In this document: piece by piece, positions 8,845 through 17,318 of the stretch | Numbering within the stretch: position 1 is the stretch's first letter | How the letters are laid out: every line of letters begins with the position of its first letter | From: Nocardia asteroides | GTDB taxonomy: Bacteria; Actinomycetota; Actinomycetes; Mycobacteriales; Mycobacteriaceae | Length of the DNA stretch: 64,000 nt | Reading direction: 5' to 3' | NCBI GenBank assembly: GCA_019930625.1 | Contig: CP082844.1 | Span: forward strand, 7,192,001-7,256,000 | Made by a program: the position numbers and the translations under genes | The notes under the pieces: model-generated | What the model saw: the letters and a program-made list of their open reading frames with translations, nothing else | The model's database searches: none | What the model was told of the DNA's origin: nothing

Positions 8845-9645
8845 CCGCTTCTCCCCTTCGCTCCCACTTGATCGTGTCGCGACCGACTAGAAGAGAGCGC
8901 CGTATGACGGATCGGTTCCACCGAAGCACAGCCGACTCAGCGAATCTCGCGCATTTCAGCGTCGATTCAATCGGCCACGCCGGCCCACTTCGGCGACACA
9001 GCGGATGTCCGCCTTTTTCGGAGGCCGCCGAGGGCCCCGACATGATCCGATAAGGACGCCGACGATGCTCCTCGAGAAGCCAGCGGGTTATCGGGTCGGG
9101 GCGTGACGGCGGCCGGAGATCGGCGAGTCGCTGATTCGCCATTTGCAGCGGGACGGAATGACCGAGAGGGCGCTCTCTATCCGAATCCGGCATGTTTCAG
9201 TGATCAGATCGAGACATAGTTGATCTCGTTATGGCGAAATTTGGTATTTGTGATACAAATCACGTTTAGTCGTGAAATGCCTGGTAGTCGAGCCACTACC
9301 ACCAACGTGTGGAGCGTTCCAAGATCAGGAAATCGAATCATTAACTAGTTGTTTGCCGTAAGTTCACCAGCCGTGATCAAGCTGAGATCAGGTCCGGAAG
9401 AGACCTGAGAAACCAGCTCCACAGCCTACGGCTTGTTTCTCCTTCGGGTACGGCAGCGGCACCGGCGGGCACAGCCCCGAGTAGTTCACCGCGTCGTGCG
9501 GCCAGGAATTCGAATCCTGGCTTTCACAACGAAATCCGAAAACAGCACACGAGCCGAGACGGCGAAACCCACATCTGGTGCCCGCCGTGGATCCGCGCTG
9601 CCTCCTCGAGCCGGATCGCCGCACGATCAAGGAACTGATTTCTCG
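8845..9645. other. intergenic region and long leader
   Basis: About 800 bases with no convincing gene. The left part (to about 9200) shows no recognisable coding signal on either strand. From 9230 the composition turns locally AT-rich and contains a CRP-like operator. The stretch 9360-9645 could be a long untranslated leader of the transglycosylase gene and contains several small hairpins, the clearest being CCAGGA/TCCTGG around a 7-base loop at 9502-9520. I could not fit it to the c-di-AMP (ydaO) riboswitch or to a tRNA. Confidence 0.4.
9249..9264. promoter_or_regulatory. CRP/GlxR-like operator
   Basis: TGTGA, six bases, then TCACG: half-sites and spacing of the CRP/GlxR family consensus TGTGA-N6-TCACA with one mismatch, in a locally AT-rich stretch. 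It lies about 380 bases upstream of the transglycosylase start. Actinobacterial cell-wall hydrolase genes such as rpf are known targets of cAMP-responsive CRP/GlxR, so control of the downstream gene is plausible. Confidence 0.55.
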
Positions 9646-10236
9646 ATGACTGACGCACGCCGTTTTCCTTTCCGCCGCCTGTCGCTTCGTAAGGATGCCG
9701 TCCTCGCGGCCACCATCGGCGTGATCGCCGTGGGCTTCTCCACCGGGGTCGCGGTGGCCGACGACAGCGCTCCGGTGCCTGTCACGCCGGTCGCCGATGC
9801 CACGCCGATCGACACCCCGGCCTTCGCGCTGCCCGGACTGCCCGCACTGCCTGCGTTGCCTGCGTTGCCCGGGCTGCCGCCGCAAGGTTTCCTGCCCGCG
9901 CCGCCCCCCGTGTATGAGGACAACCTCGACGGCTGGATTCGCCAGTCCCTCGACGTCATGCGCGTACACGGCATCCCGGGGAGCTACGAGGGCATCCACC
10001 GCAACATCATGCGTGAATCGGGCGGTAATCCCAAGGCCATCAACCTGTCGGACTCCAACGCCGCCAAAGGCACCCCCTCCAAGGGTCTCCTCCAGGTGAT
10101 CGATCCGACCTTCAACGCCTACCACGTCGACGGCACTCCCTTCGACATCTGGGACCCGGTCGCCAACATCACCGCCGCCTGCAACTACGCGGCCCATCGG
10201 TACGGCTCGATGGACAACGTCAACGGGGCCTACTGA
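9646..10236 (+). CDS. secreted lytic transglycosylase (SLT domain)
   Basis: A 196-residue exported peptidoglycan-cleaving enzyme. The N-terminus has a basic stretch (RRFPFRRLSLRK) and a hydrophobic segment ending near AVAD, a signal peptide. A Pro/Leu-rich linker (repeated LPALP units, about residues 60-90) follows, then a C-terminal SLT fold with IMRESGGNP carrying the catalytic Glu and SKGLLQVIDPTF. It belongs to the short actinobacterial transglycosylase group that resembles resuscitation-promoting-factor-type wall enzymes. The ATG at 9646 is chosen because the signal peptide starts there; the frame is open further upstream to 9433 but that part has no protein-like features. A terminator follows. 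Confidence 0.88.
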   Translation: MTDARRFPFRRLSLRKDAVLAATIGVIAVGFSTGVAVADDSAPVPVTPVADATPIDTPAFALPGLPALPALPALPGLPPQGFLPAPPPVYEDNLDGWIRQSLDVMRVHGIPGSYEGIHRNIMRESGGNPKAINLSDSNAAKGTPSKGLLQVIDPTFNAYHVDGTPFDIWDPVANITAACNYAAHRYGSMDNVNGAY

Positions 10237-10258
10237 GTCCCGGACTCGAATCCGAGCA

Positions 10259-10290
10259 AGCGCCTCCCGTCTTCTCGACGCGGAGGCGCT
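10259..10290 (+). terminator. intrinsic terminator after transglycosylase gene
   Basis: AGCGCCTCC and GGAGGCGCT form a perfect 9-bp stem with a 14-base loop, 23 bases after the stop codon, followed by a short T stretch (GCCGTTTCC). Confidence 0.75.
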
Positions 10291-10902
10291 GCCGTTTCCC
10301 GGCGACTCGAGTACACCTCGATCGGCCACTGCCCTGCGACACCACCATCGGCCAGCAGCACGTTGATAATCGCGGTCCAGGACACCGACTCCGGGTCTCC
10401 ATAGGGGCGTGAAATGCGTGCGGCGGTTGATCGACGCGGCGGCGGCGATCTCGCCGAACCCAGCACGGCGAACGAAAGCGAGCACATGGGGCTGCCTTCC
10501 GCAGGACACGGAAGGGAACGCAGGGCAAGAGCGGTCGCCCACTCTAGGGCCAGCAGGTCCGGACGGACGACGGCGCAGCTCGCCAAGACCCGCCTTCGAT
10601 TCAGATTGGAATGCGGCGAGTCTTGATCGCGATTCCCCGAGCCGCCGATGCTGACGAACGCATACGGATCAGTTGGACGTCCGGGTATTGCCAAAGCTGC
10701 TCCCGAGCTCGACGTTCGGCGTTCGCATCGAGGTGACTGCCTGGCACATTCCGCTGTCTTCGGCGAAGCGCTTGTTGGTGCGGAGAAGAGTTTCGTGCTG
10801 TCGCCGCAGAGCCTCGACGGCGAAGCGAGCCACGCACCCGGTACAGCAGGAGCCGGGTGCTCTCCGATCCAGATGACGGAGCATCCTTCTACTCCGCGCA
10901 GG
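10291..10902. other. intergenic region without recognised gene
   Basis: About 610 bases between the transglycosylase terminator and the 3' end of the XRE regulator. Open frames exist on both strands but none shows a start with ribosome binding site, a recognisable domain or protein-like composition. No transposase, repeat or RNA was recognised. Confidence 0.4.
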
Positions 10903-12123
10903 CTAGACCTGCGCGGCGCGTCTGCCCAGGAATTCCCGCACCTCTGGAACCGCGGCATGCGTGCGAACCAGGTTGGCGATGGCATCAATGCGCTGGTGCA
11001 GGCGCGTGGACGCGAGCCCGGCGATGGTGTCGTAGTTGTCGGCCAGCAGTGAGCATGCTTGTGCGACGTCACCAGCGTTCACGAAGTTACGTGCGAGACT
11101 GAGCTGCCACGCAGCCCGCTCTCTCGGCCAGGCCGACGAGCCATCGATGGCAGCTTGCATGTATGTGGTTGCTGCCTCGTGCTCCCCGACCCACATTTGG
11201 GCTTTGCCGGTGATGAAGTTCAGCTCAGCCTGGGGCAGGAACACCCAGGCCGGGTCATGCCCCCGAGTGGACTCATACGCGCGGAAGGATCGGCTTATCG
11301 CAGCCGTCATGGCGGTCTTGTCTCCACGTGCGCCGTGCGCTTCAGCTTCTCGAATCGCCATCAGTGCCCGCATTTTCGGCCCGCCCTCCCGAAGAGATAC
11401 CTGGGACGCAGCTTGCGCATACTGCACCGCCAAGGGATTTCTCCGCATCTCCCCGGGCAAGCTGATCATTAGACAGCTGGCATTCCCCAGCGCATGCGCC
11501 GCAGCGATCCCGTCGCCCGCCGCATTCGCGGCGTTCGCCGCGTCCGCGTAATACCGCCGAGCATCATCGAGACGCCCGGCGTCGTAGTGCACCCACCCGG
11601 CGGCGGTCATCATCTCGGCGGCGGCGCTGGTGAGCGCCCGACCGACCGCCTCGGTGTAGCTGCCCTGGTCGAGAAGCTGCTCGACATAGCGGACTTGATT
11701 GGCCGACACCCGGCACAATCGGTCACCACCGACCACCAGATCCAGTTCGTGGATCTGGTTCACGCTGTCGACGATGGCTTCCACGTCGCTCGCGCCGACT
11801 TTCCCGCTGGACGCCGACGCGGCGTTCGCGGGGGCGGGAACCGACATCATGGCGGCCCCCGCGCTTACCGATGCCCCTGCTCTGAAGAAGTTGCGACGGT
11901 CCACATCTGCCTCCTGGTCCGACTCCACTACCAGTATGGCAAGCGGAACCTGAAGCGCACGGGCTACGAGCCGAAGAACGCGAACATCATGGGAGGCGGG
12001 GCCGCCGCGTTCGAGGTGCGAGACGGCAGGCTGAGAGAAATTGATCAGTGCGCCCAGCTCGGTCTGGGTCATGCCGACCGATTTACGGATTCGCCGGATC
12101 ACTTCACCGGTCGTCATATACAT
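10903..12123 (-). CDS. XRE-family regulator with TPR-like sensor domain
   Basis: A 406-residue transcription factor. Near the N-terminus is a Cro/CI helix-turn-helix (GMTQTELGALINFSQPAVSHLE); residues about 95-405 form alpha-helical repeats of the type found in actinobacterial XRE-TPR regulators that often sense small ligands or peptides. A stretch around residues 80-115 (RRNFFRAGASVSAGAAMM) is hydrophobic and resembles a twin-arginine-like signal, common in this family and probably not used for export. The start is ATG at 12123, with a G-rich ribosome binding site 9 bases upstream; TTG at 12147 is possible but weak. Two tandem ATTGTCA repeats lie just upstream. It is divergent from the three small genes that follow. 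Confidence 0.85.
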   Translation of the reverse strand: MYMTTGEVIRRIRKSVGMTQTELGALINFSQPAVSHLERGGPASHDVRVLRLVARALQVPLAILVVESDQEADVDRRNFFRAGASVSAGAAMMSVPAPANAASASSGKVGASDVEAIVDSVNQIHELDLVVGGDRLCRVSANQVRYVEQLLDQGSYTEAVGRALTSAAAEMMTAAGWVHYDAGRLDDARRYYADAANAANAAGDGIAAAHALGNASCLMISLPGEMRRNPLAVQYAQAASQVSLREGGPKMRALMAIREAEAHGARGDKTAMTAAISRSFRAYESTRGHDPAWVFLPQAELNFITGKAQMWVGEHEAATTYMQAAIDGSSAWPRERAAWQLSLARNFVNAGDVAQACSLLADNYDTIAGLASTRLHQRIDAIANLVRTHAAVPEVREFLGRRAAQV

Positions 12124-12139
12124 GGCCCAGCACCCCCCG

Positions 12140-12153
12140 ATTGTCAATTGTCA
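12140..12153 (-). promoter_or_regulatory. tandem ATTGTCA repeat, candidate autoregulatory operator
   Basis: Two adjacent copies of ATTGTCA (12140-12146 and 12147-12153) sit 17-30 bases upstream of the XRE regulator start, where a bound repressor would block its own expression. No experimental motif is known to me. Confidence 0.35.
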
Positions 12154-12279
12154 TTCCCCTGAGCATTCACCCCAGAAACGGGTGCCTGCGCAGAATATAC
12201 GGCTCCTCGCATAGTCGGAACGGAAACCGAAATCCGCGCTCCCACTTGGCCGAATGCCGCGCTTACGTTCGCCGCAGGT

Positions 12280-12365
12280 GCCCGGTACCGGGCCGACGCC
12301 GGACTGTCCGCGGCGCACCGGTCGGCCAGAGTGGCGGACCGGTGGCGAGAGCCCCCGGTACCGGG
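12280..12365. promoter_or_regulatory. pair of CCCGGTACCGGG palindromes
   Basis: Two perfect 12-bp palindromes, at 12281-12292 (14 bp perfect with flanks, 12280-12293) and 12354-12365. Their starts are 73 bases apart, close to seven helical turns. The second ends 33 bases before the GTG start of the small gene at 12399. Layout suggests paired operators, possibly for the divergent XRE regulator. Confidence 0.4.
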
Positions 12366-12398
12366 CGCCGGCCGATCCTCGAAGCAGAGAGGTTTCCC

Positions 12399-12614
12399 GT
12401 GTCCCCACATTCCCTCGCCATGTACCAACTCATCGCCCTGTGTGACGCAGCCGCCCACCGAGCACCGATGTTGCCGTTCAGCATCGCCCAAGCCCATGAC
12501 GTGATGCAGATCCACGTGGCCTGCCGCGCGAAACATTGCGCACGCAAGGCGGCGGCACGACAGGTGCTGATCGACAGCGGACGAATGGTGCCGGACCCGA
12601 GCAGGCCGCAGTGA
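12399..12614 (+). CDS. small unknown protein
   Basis: A 71-residue protein; GTG start at 12399 preceded by AGAGAGG. Mostly helical, with two cysteines (one in LIALCD, one in HVACRAKHC plus a further Cys) and a basic tail (ARKAAARQVLIDSGRMVPDP). An internal ATG at 12420 is the alternative start. It overlaps the next gene by 4 bases (GTGA) and is divergent from the XRE/TPR regulator, an arrangement common in nocardial genomes. No function can be assigned. Confidence 0.65.
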   Translation: MSPHSLAMYQLIALCDAAAHRAPMLPFSIAQAHDVMQIHVACRAKHCARKAAARQVLIDSGRMVPDPSRPQ

Positions 12615-12820
12615 AGGAAGCCGCTCCCGGATCGCCGCACCGACGCCGCCACATCCAGATCGAAACCGGTCAGCTGCGCTTGGACTACCAGGCGAGCGCC
12701 GAACAGGCCGAAAGCGTCGCACGCGCACTGGCACAACGGTTCCCGGACATCACCGTGACCGTCGACGACAACCTGGACGACGACCTCCCGCACCTCCCCT
12801 GCGCGCGGCTGTGGGACTGA
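12611..12820 (+). CDS. small unknown protein
   Basis: A 69-residue protein starting at GTG 12611 within the stop of the upstream gene. It has a basic start (SPHRRRHIQIE) and a beta-alpha-beta-like body with an acidic segment (TVDDNLDDDLPHLP). Translational coupling makes it a likely partner of the preceding small protein. No family recognised. Confidence 0.6.
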   Translation: MKEAAPGSPHRRRHIQIETGQLRLDYQASAEQAESVARALAQRFPDITVTVDDNLDDDLPHLPCARLWD

Positions 12821-12929
12821 ACGCTTCCCCGCCATTCATCTTCCGAATCCGAACGGAGAGTTCATCGGTGCAATCCGCCTACCCCCGAACAGAGCCGAGT
12901 CGTTCCCGACCAGTTCTGACGGAGCGGCC

Positions 12930-13439
12930 ATGAATACAGATCCCGCCGCCGACCCGACACTCACCCGCTGCCAGCGCTACCGGCACGTCTACGGGCTCCC
13001 GTGTTACGTCCACGAGGAAACCCGACGAATCACTCTGCGCGCAGGAGATGTAGGCGCGGTGACGGTACCCGAACAACTCGGCAGAATGGTCCACAGCGAC
13101 CTCGCCAGGCAATACTTGCTCGGCCCAGTCATCGCACACGGCTCCGGCCGCTGGACGATCCTCGTCCGTCCCGACGAGACCCACCAGCTCGCCGACGACA
13201 GCGACATCTTCATCGCGCTACTGCGCGCCCGCGCGACGGTCGTCCCCGACGGCGGCGAGATATTGCTGCCCTCCCCCACTGACGAACGGACCGGATACCG
13301 CTGGTGGGTCGTCGCACCACGCGATGCGTTCCGGCCACACATCAGCACCGTCGTGCAGTCGATCATCATCTGCGCGGACCGAGCACCGCACCATCACCCG
13401 GGTTTTCAGGGACCTGACCGGCCCCGACACCACTCGTAG
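12930..13439 (+). CDS. unknown protein of XRE-linked cluster
   Basis: A 169-residue soluble protein with ATG start at 12930. It contains RCQRYRHVYGLPCYVHEE, a beta-rich centre with GRWTILVRPDE, and a basic His/Pro-rich tail. This composition recalls nocardial proteins found beside bifunctional primase-like and XRE genes, but I cannot assign a domain. It is separated from the preceding small genes by 109 bases, so it may be cotranscribed or have its own promoter. Confidence 0.6.
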   Translation: MNTDPAADPTLTRCQRYRHVYGLPCYVHEETRRITLRAGDVGAVTVPEQLGRMVHSDLARQYLLGPVIAHGSGRWTILVRPDETHQLADDSDIFIALLRARATVVPDGGEILLPSPTDERTGYRWWVVAPRDAFRPHISTVVQSIIICADRAPHHHPGFQGPDRPRHHS

Positions 13440-13588
13440 CAGCGATCACCGAGCTGCGCTCCCGGTCGATGGCTGATGCAAGGGTCCGAGGTTCCTGATC
13501 CGCACAACCGAATCCGATGGAACCGGAGGCCCCCTGAGTGCGTCATAGACTTCAGGGACGACTTTGACGGCCCGGCTCGGGAGGCTTC

Positions 13589-14131
13589 GTGGGACGACGG
13601 ACGACGGCGACAGTTGCGGCGCTCGCTGGGGTGGTGCTGGTCGCTTCAGGGTGCGAATCGGGCACGAACGGGACTGCCACGCCCAGCACGACCGTCGACA
13701 CGTCGGCGGCCACGGCCGCGCTGTGGGATCCGTGCACGCAGGTGCCGAACAGCACGTTGCAGCAAATCGGCGTCCGACCGGACACCAAAAGGTCGGGGGT
13801 TGCGGGCGTCGAGGAGCCCGGATGGAAGGTGTGTTCGTGGAACAACGATGATTTCAACCTCGGAGTGTCCACGACGATTCACACAGTCGATGTTTTCAGG
13901 GCTAAGCCGGACAACATCGACTTCTCTGACATCTCGATCGCCGGGCGCGATGGTGTCCAGCATCGCAGAACATCCGACCGGTTCAACGAGCTTTGCGATC
14001 TCATCTTTCCTGCAAACTCTGGATCGTACGGAGTGACGATTTCCAATCGCGCGTCAGCAAAGAATCCTGCGGAGCCGTGTTCGCGTGCGCGGGCTGCGGC
14101 GGTAATTCTTGTACCGACGTTTCCACGCTGA
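13589..14131 (+). CDS. DUF3558 lipoprotein
   Basis: A 180-residue predicted lipoprotein. Residues 1-22 form a signal peptide ending in the lipobox LVASGC, with lipid-modified Cys22. The mature part holds the DUF3558 pattern: ALWDPCTQVPNSTLQQIGV, a central GWKVCSWNN, and a C-terminal Cys near SRFNELCDLIFP-like sequence (paired cysteines probably form disulfides). DUF3558 lipoproteins are widespread in Nocardia and mycobacteria, often beside ESX genes. The GTG start at 13589 has GGGAGG upstream. It heads a four-gene cluster with an unknown protein, a PPE-like protein and EspG. Confidence 0.85.
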   Translation: MGRRTTATVAALAGVVLVASGCESGTNGTATPSTTVDTSAATAALWDPCTQVPNSTLQQIGVRPDTKRSGVAGVEEPGWKVCSWNNDDFNLGVSTTIHTVDVFRAKPDNIDFSDISIAGRDGVQHRRTSDRFNELCDLIFPANSGSYGVTISNRASAKNPAEPCSRARAAAVILVPTFPR

Positions 14132-14146
14132 GCAGAGGGGCAGCAA

Positions 14147-14521
14147 GTGGCATTGGGCGAAGACTTAACACGGTGGCGGTATCTCGCTGGCGAGGCCGAG
14201 GCAGGTCGGCTGTATCTCGATCAGTCAGTCGCACAGGCATGCCGTGACGCGTGCAACCGTCAGATCGACCTCTACAACCAGCTTCGCGACGACCTGCAGT
14301 GGGTGAGCAAGGTAACCGGCCTCGGCCGCTTCGACTGCTCCGACGAACTGGCGAACATGCTGGGTGCCAAGGCAATCGGCGGCGACGGCGATGTGGACTC
14401 CGCCCTCAAAGAGCACATCGAGGTACTGACCCTGATGCGTGATACGATCCAGATTTCCGTGGACCGCATCGGCGCACAGGACGACTCCAATGCGCAAGAC
14501 ACGAGCAATTTGCTGAATTGA
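14147..14521 (+). CDS. small helical ESX-cluster protein
   Basis: A 124-residue, almost wholly alpha-helical acidic protein, GTG start at 14147 behind GAGGGG. It is 15 bases from the lipoprotein stop and 13 bases from the PPE-like gene. Its length, helicity and position suggest a WXG100/PE-like partner of the PPE-like protein, but no W-x-G motif is visible (only a lone Trp in LQWVSK). A partner or chaperone role is inference. Confidence 0.7.
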   Translation: MALGEDLTRWRYLAGEAEAGRLYLDQSVAQACRDACNRQIDLYNQLRDDLQWVSKVTGLGRFDCSDELANMLGAKAIGGDGDVDSALKEHIEVLTLMRDTIQISVDRIGAQDDSNAQDTSNLLN

Positions 14522-14534
14522 CCGGGGGATAGTC

Positions 14535-15821
14535 ATGGGTCTGCCGTTCTTGGTAGCGATTGGTGCCGCGCTGTTCGAGCAGTCGAAATCGGGCCCGCCG
14601 GACAGTGGTTCGCGCGACGAGAGCGCCGACGCGGCCATCGCACGCAACCGCATCGCCGAAATCATGCGCGCCGGCACCGATGTTCAGACCCAGTCGCCGA
14701 AAGTTCCGGAGAGCGCGTACAAGAACCCGGACGGCATCGATGATCTGTATCAACGTGTGCAAGCGATGTCGATCACCGATGTCGTCGCGCTGCACCAGCG
14801 TTGGGAGTCCATTCGCAATCGGCTCGAGCAGGGTTTGCAGGGTTTCGGCCCGGAGATCGGCAAGGCCATGGAAGGTAAATGGGAGGGAGCGGCGGCGAAG
14901 GCGGCGAGCGACGGGATCAAGGACTACGTCGACAAATCCAGCGGACTGATCAGTTCGGTGCAGATCGTCGCCGAGAAGGTGAAGATCATCCGATCGGGCA
15001 TCGAGGTCACCCGGCCTGCCGTGCAGGAAACGCCGACTCATACGTGGACCAGCAACGTCGCGAGCTGGGTGCCGGGCCCCACCTGGAAGTTGAACCAGCA
15101 TCGCGACGACTCCGCACACGATGCGTCGGTGAACGTCGTCAAGAACGTCTTCTACCCTGCCGTCCGGGAGGCCGACACCGGCGTTCCTTTGGTACCTAAG
15201 CCGTACAACCCGGTGCACAATTCGGGCGATCAGTCGTCCGCGCCGAACAACGGCTGGCAGCCATCGTCGTCCGGTGCCGACACCGGCGATAAGGCCACCA
15301 CGGTTGACCCGGCACAGCTGCCGGGTACTGAGAACACACCGGAGAGCACCGTTCCGTCCGGCACAAATCCGGTTGCCGAGCAAGAAAGCACGCCCGAGCA
15401 GACCACGACCACGCCCGCAGGCACGAACCCGTCGACCCAACCGGGGAGCACCAATCCCAGCACCGATCCATCGCTGACCCGCCCCGGAACACCGAGTCCC
15501 GGATCTCCCAGCACGCCGAGCCCGGGCACACCCAGCCCGGGCGTGCCCGGCCTCGGTACGCCCGCGCCGGGTCGCAGCATCAACGGTGTGCCCGCCGTTC
15601 CAGGCAGCGTTCCCGCCGCCGCGTCCGCGCGTCCCGGGACCGGTCGGCCAGGAACGAGCGGCATGCCGGGCATGATGGCGCCGGGCGCTCGCGGCAAGGG
15701 CGACGACGACAAGGAACATCAGACGAAGGACTATCTGGTCAACCAGCGCAACGGCGAGGAACTCACCGGCCTCGGTGCGGAGAACAGGGTGAAGTCGGTG
15801 CCCCCGGTGATCGGCGAATGA
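14535..15821 (+). CDS. PPE-like type VII secretion substrate
   Basis: A 428-residue protein with a helical N-terminal domain (to about residue 175) containing a W-x-G turn (GKWEGAAAK) as in WXG100/PPE proteins. A long Pro/Thr/Ser/Gly-rich region (about 230-385, with repeated PGTPSPG units) follows, and then a conserved end, KDYLVNQRNGEELTG...VPPVIGE, typical of nocardial PPE-like proteins. It is probably exported by an ESX system and acts at the cell surface. ATG at 14535 has GGGGGA six bases upstream. EspG, the cytosolic chaperone of PPE proteins, is encoded immediately downstream, which supports the assignment. Confidence 0.82.
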   Translation: MGLPFLVAIGAALFEQSKSGPPDSGSRDESADAAIARNRIAEIMRAGTDVQTQSPKVPESAYKNPDGIDDLYQRVQAMSITDVVALHQRWESIRNRLEQGLQGFGPEIGKAMEGKWEGAAAKAASDGIKDYVDKSSGLISSVQIVAEKVKIIRSGIEVTRPAVQETPTHTWTSNVASWVPGPTWKLNQHRDDSAHDASVNVVKNVFYPAVREADTGVPLVPKPYNPVHNSGDQSSAPNNGWQPSSSGADTGDKATTVDPAQLPGTENTPESTVPSGTNPVAEQESTPEQTTTTPAGTNPSTQPGSTNPSTDPSLTRPGTPSPGSPSTPSPGTPSPGVPGLGTPAPGRSINGVPAVPGSVPAAASARPGTGRPGTSGMPGMMAPGARGKGDDDKEHQTKDYLVNQRNGEELTGLGAENRVKSVPPVIGE

Positions 15822-15891
15822 GCGAGCCGAGAATCGACACCACGCCGAAACGCACGACACGGCCGTGTTGCACGACGAAGGCGTCGGCTTC

Positions 15892-16653
15892 ATGAGCCGA
15901 CGGGACTGGTCGTTCACCGCGCTCGGCTTCACGGTGCTGTGGCGGGCCGTCGAGCGCGACGTACTGCCATACCCGTTGCAGTACCGATCCACCGCCGAAA
16001 CCGTCGCCGATTACGAGGCGGAGTGGAAATCCGAAGCCGCCGGGCTGCACCGTCGCCTCGACGAGTCCCTGTACAGCGCACTGCGTGTGCTGGCCGAACC
16101 CGAGGCGCGCATCGAGATGGCGGGCTTCAGCGGAAAGGACAAACTGCGCGTGCACGCGGCTGTGCACTATCGGCATGCTGTACTGCTGGTACAGGAACCC
16201 ACCTCGTCTCCGGATTGCGGTGGGGCCGTGCACATGTCACTGATCGATGGGCAGGGCGTGAGCCGTCGGGTCATCGACCACCTGCCCGACGCCGCACCCG
16301 GCAGCGGACCCGGCATCGATATCTCGCGGCACGAACTCGACACCGAGGACGAGGAACCGTACCGCGTGGGCGCGCCCGCCCCGCCCCGCATCCGAGCCGA
16401 GCAGTTCTTCGAACGCCCCCGCACCACGATCGCCCACGTCGCGGTGTACGCGGGCCCGGCCTGGGACAACCGCCCGGCACCCGCCCGCGGCTTCCACGTG
16501 ATGGACTATCCCGACGGCCGCTATCTCGTCCGCAGCGGACCCACCATCAAGGCAGTCCCCGCTGACACCACGGAAGTACGAACCCAACTCGACCGGGCCA
16601 TACACGCAACAGTCGCGGCCTTCCGCGAGGAAAACGATCCCAGCTACACCTGA
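15892..16653 (+). CDS. EspG-like ESX secretion chaperone
   Basis: A 253-residue cytosolic protein of the EspG family, which binds PE-PPE dimers and delivers them to the ESX channel. The N-terminus (WSFTALGFTVLWRAVERDVLPYPLQ) is the typical EspG opening, and the body alternates strands and helices with a C-terminal LDRAIHATVAAF helix. ATG at 15892 is chosen because it gives the usual N-terminus and has GAAGG 10 bases upstream; GTG at 15865 is an alternative. Its position after the PPE-like gene indicates that protein is its client. No ESX core genes (eccC, eccD) are in the window. Confidence 0.82.
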   Translation: MSRRDWSFTALGFTVLWRAVERDVLPYPLQYRSTAETVADYEAEWKSEAAGLHRRLDESLYSALRVLAEPEARIEMAGFSGKDKLRVHAAVHYRHAVLLVQEPTSSPDCGGAVHMSLIDGQGVSRRVIDHLPDAAPGSGPGIDISRHELDTEDEEPYRVGAPAPPRIRAEQFFERPRTTIAHVAVYAGPAWDNRPAPARGFHVMDYPDGRYLVRSGPTIKAVPADTTEVRTQLDRAIHATVAAFREENDPSYT

Positions 16654-16774
16654 CGCGTCGGAATCATGCCCGCGCAACCGGGATCGCCCGGGCCAAGAAG
16701 TCAGCCGGCACCAGCGCCGGAACTGCACCGGAGTCAGACCAGTGGACCTACTCCTGTCGCCGTGGTTTACCGGG

Positions 16775-17308
16775 TCAGCGTACTTCGAATTCGTCCTTGT
16801 ACAGCCGGTTCGGCGGCGGTGCGGCACGCTCACCGACCTCGACGAGGTGATCACACGCGCGCAATACTTGCGGGCGGTAGCTCCCCTCGAAGGTCACCAT
16901 CACCGATCCCCCGACGCCGTTGCGGCCGCGCGTCTGATTCGCCTCCCGGCCGACGTTGAAAACGCTCGCGAGATCGCGGCCGTCGTTGCCGACCGCAATG
17001 CTGCCGTCGTGGAAGAACTGGACGAACGTCCCGTTATCCGCGCCAACCGTCGCGGCGACAGTTCGACCGCCTTCCGGATCGAGCGAGATCTCGACGTCAC
17101 ACCGTTGCTGCCCTGCGGTCGGGCCAGGTATCGACAGAGCGCGGCCGATACCGAGGAAAACGGTTTCGCCGAGCGCGTTGTGGCGTTCACGCCCCTCGAT
17201 AGTCCACAGATGCGTGGTCGACCAGACCTTCACCCGGCCGTCATCGAAGATCGACACTCGATCGCCCGCGTCGTTCCCGACCAAGTACTTGGCATTATTC
17301 GCTGTCAC
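16775..17308 (-). CDS. unknown fifth gene of the Wadjet operon
   Basis: A 177-residue protein, GTG start at 17308 with AGAGGAA upstream, only 10 bases after the jetC stop and in the same direction. It is strand-rich with repeated units (VGNDAGDRVSIFDDGRVKVW, then VGADNGTFVQFFHDGSIAVG and VGNDGRDLASVFNVGRE), suggesting an internally repeated beta fold. The C-terminus is basic (PPPNRLYKDEFEVR). I know of no such component in described Wadjet loci. It converges with espG and has no separate promoter visible. Whether it belongs to the defence system or is a passenger is open. Confidence 0.7.
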   Translation of the reverse strand: MTANNAKYLVGNDAGDRVSIFDDGRVKVWSTTHLWTIEGRERHNALGETVFLGIGRALSIPGPTAGQQRCDVEISLDPEGGRTVAATVGADNGTFVQFFHDGSIAVGNDGRDLASVFNVGREANQTRGRNGVGGSVMVTFEGSYRPQVLRACDHLVEVGERAAPPPNRLYKDEFEVR

Positions 17309-17318
17309 AGTGTTCCTC

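Noticed and set aside
7673..9193. 506-codon minus-strand frame
   Set aside because: It runs antisense to the 393-residue protein and shows shadow composition; only the separate 8683-8844 fragment in another frame has family resemblance.
9502..9545. tRNA-like T-arm (CCAGGA, ATTCGAA, TCCTGG)
   Set aside because: The stem-loop resembles a T-arm, but the base before TTCGAAT is A rather than G, no matching acceptor stem is found at the right distance, and no CCA or D-arm is visible.
9360..9645. c-di-AMP (ydaO) riboswitch
   Set aside because: Context fits, but I could not find the conserved GGGGAACC and GGGGUGAAUC-type blocks; kept only as an unclassified leader.
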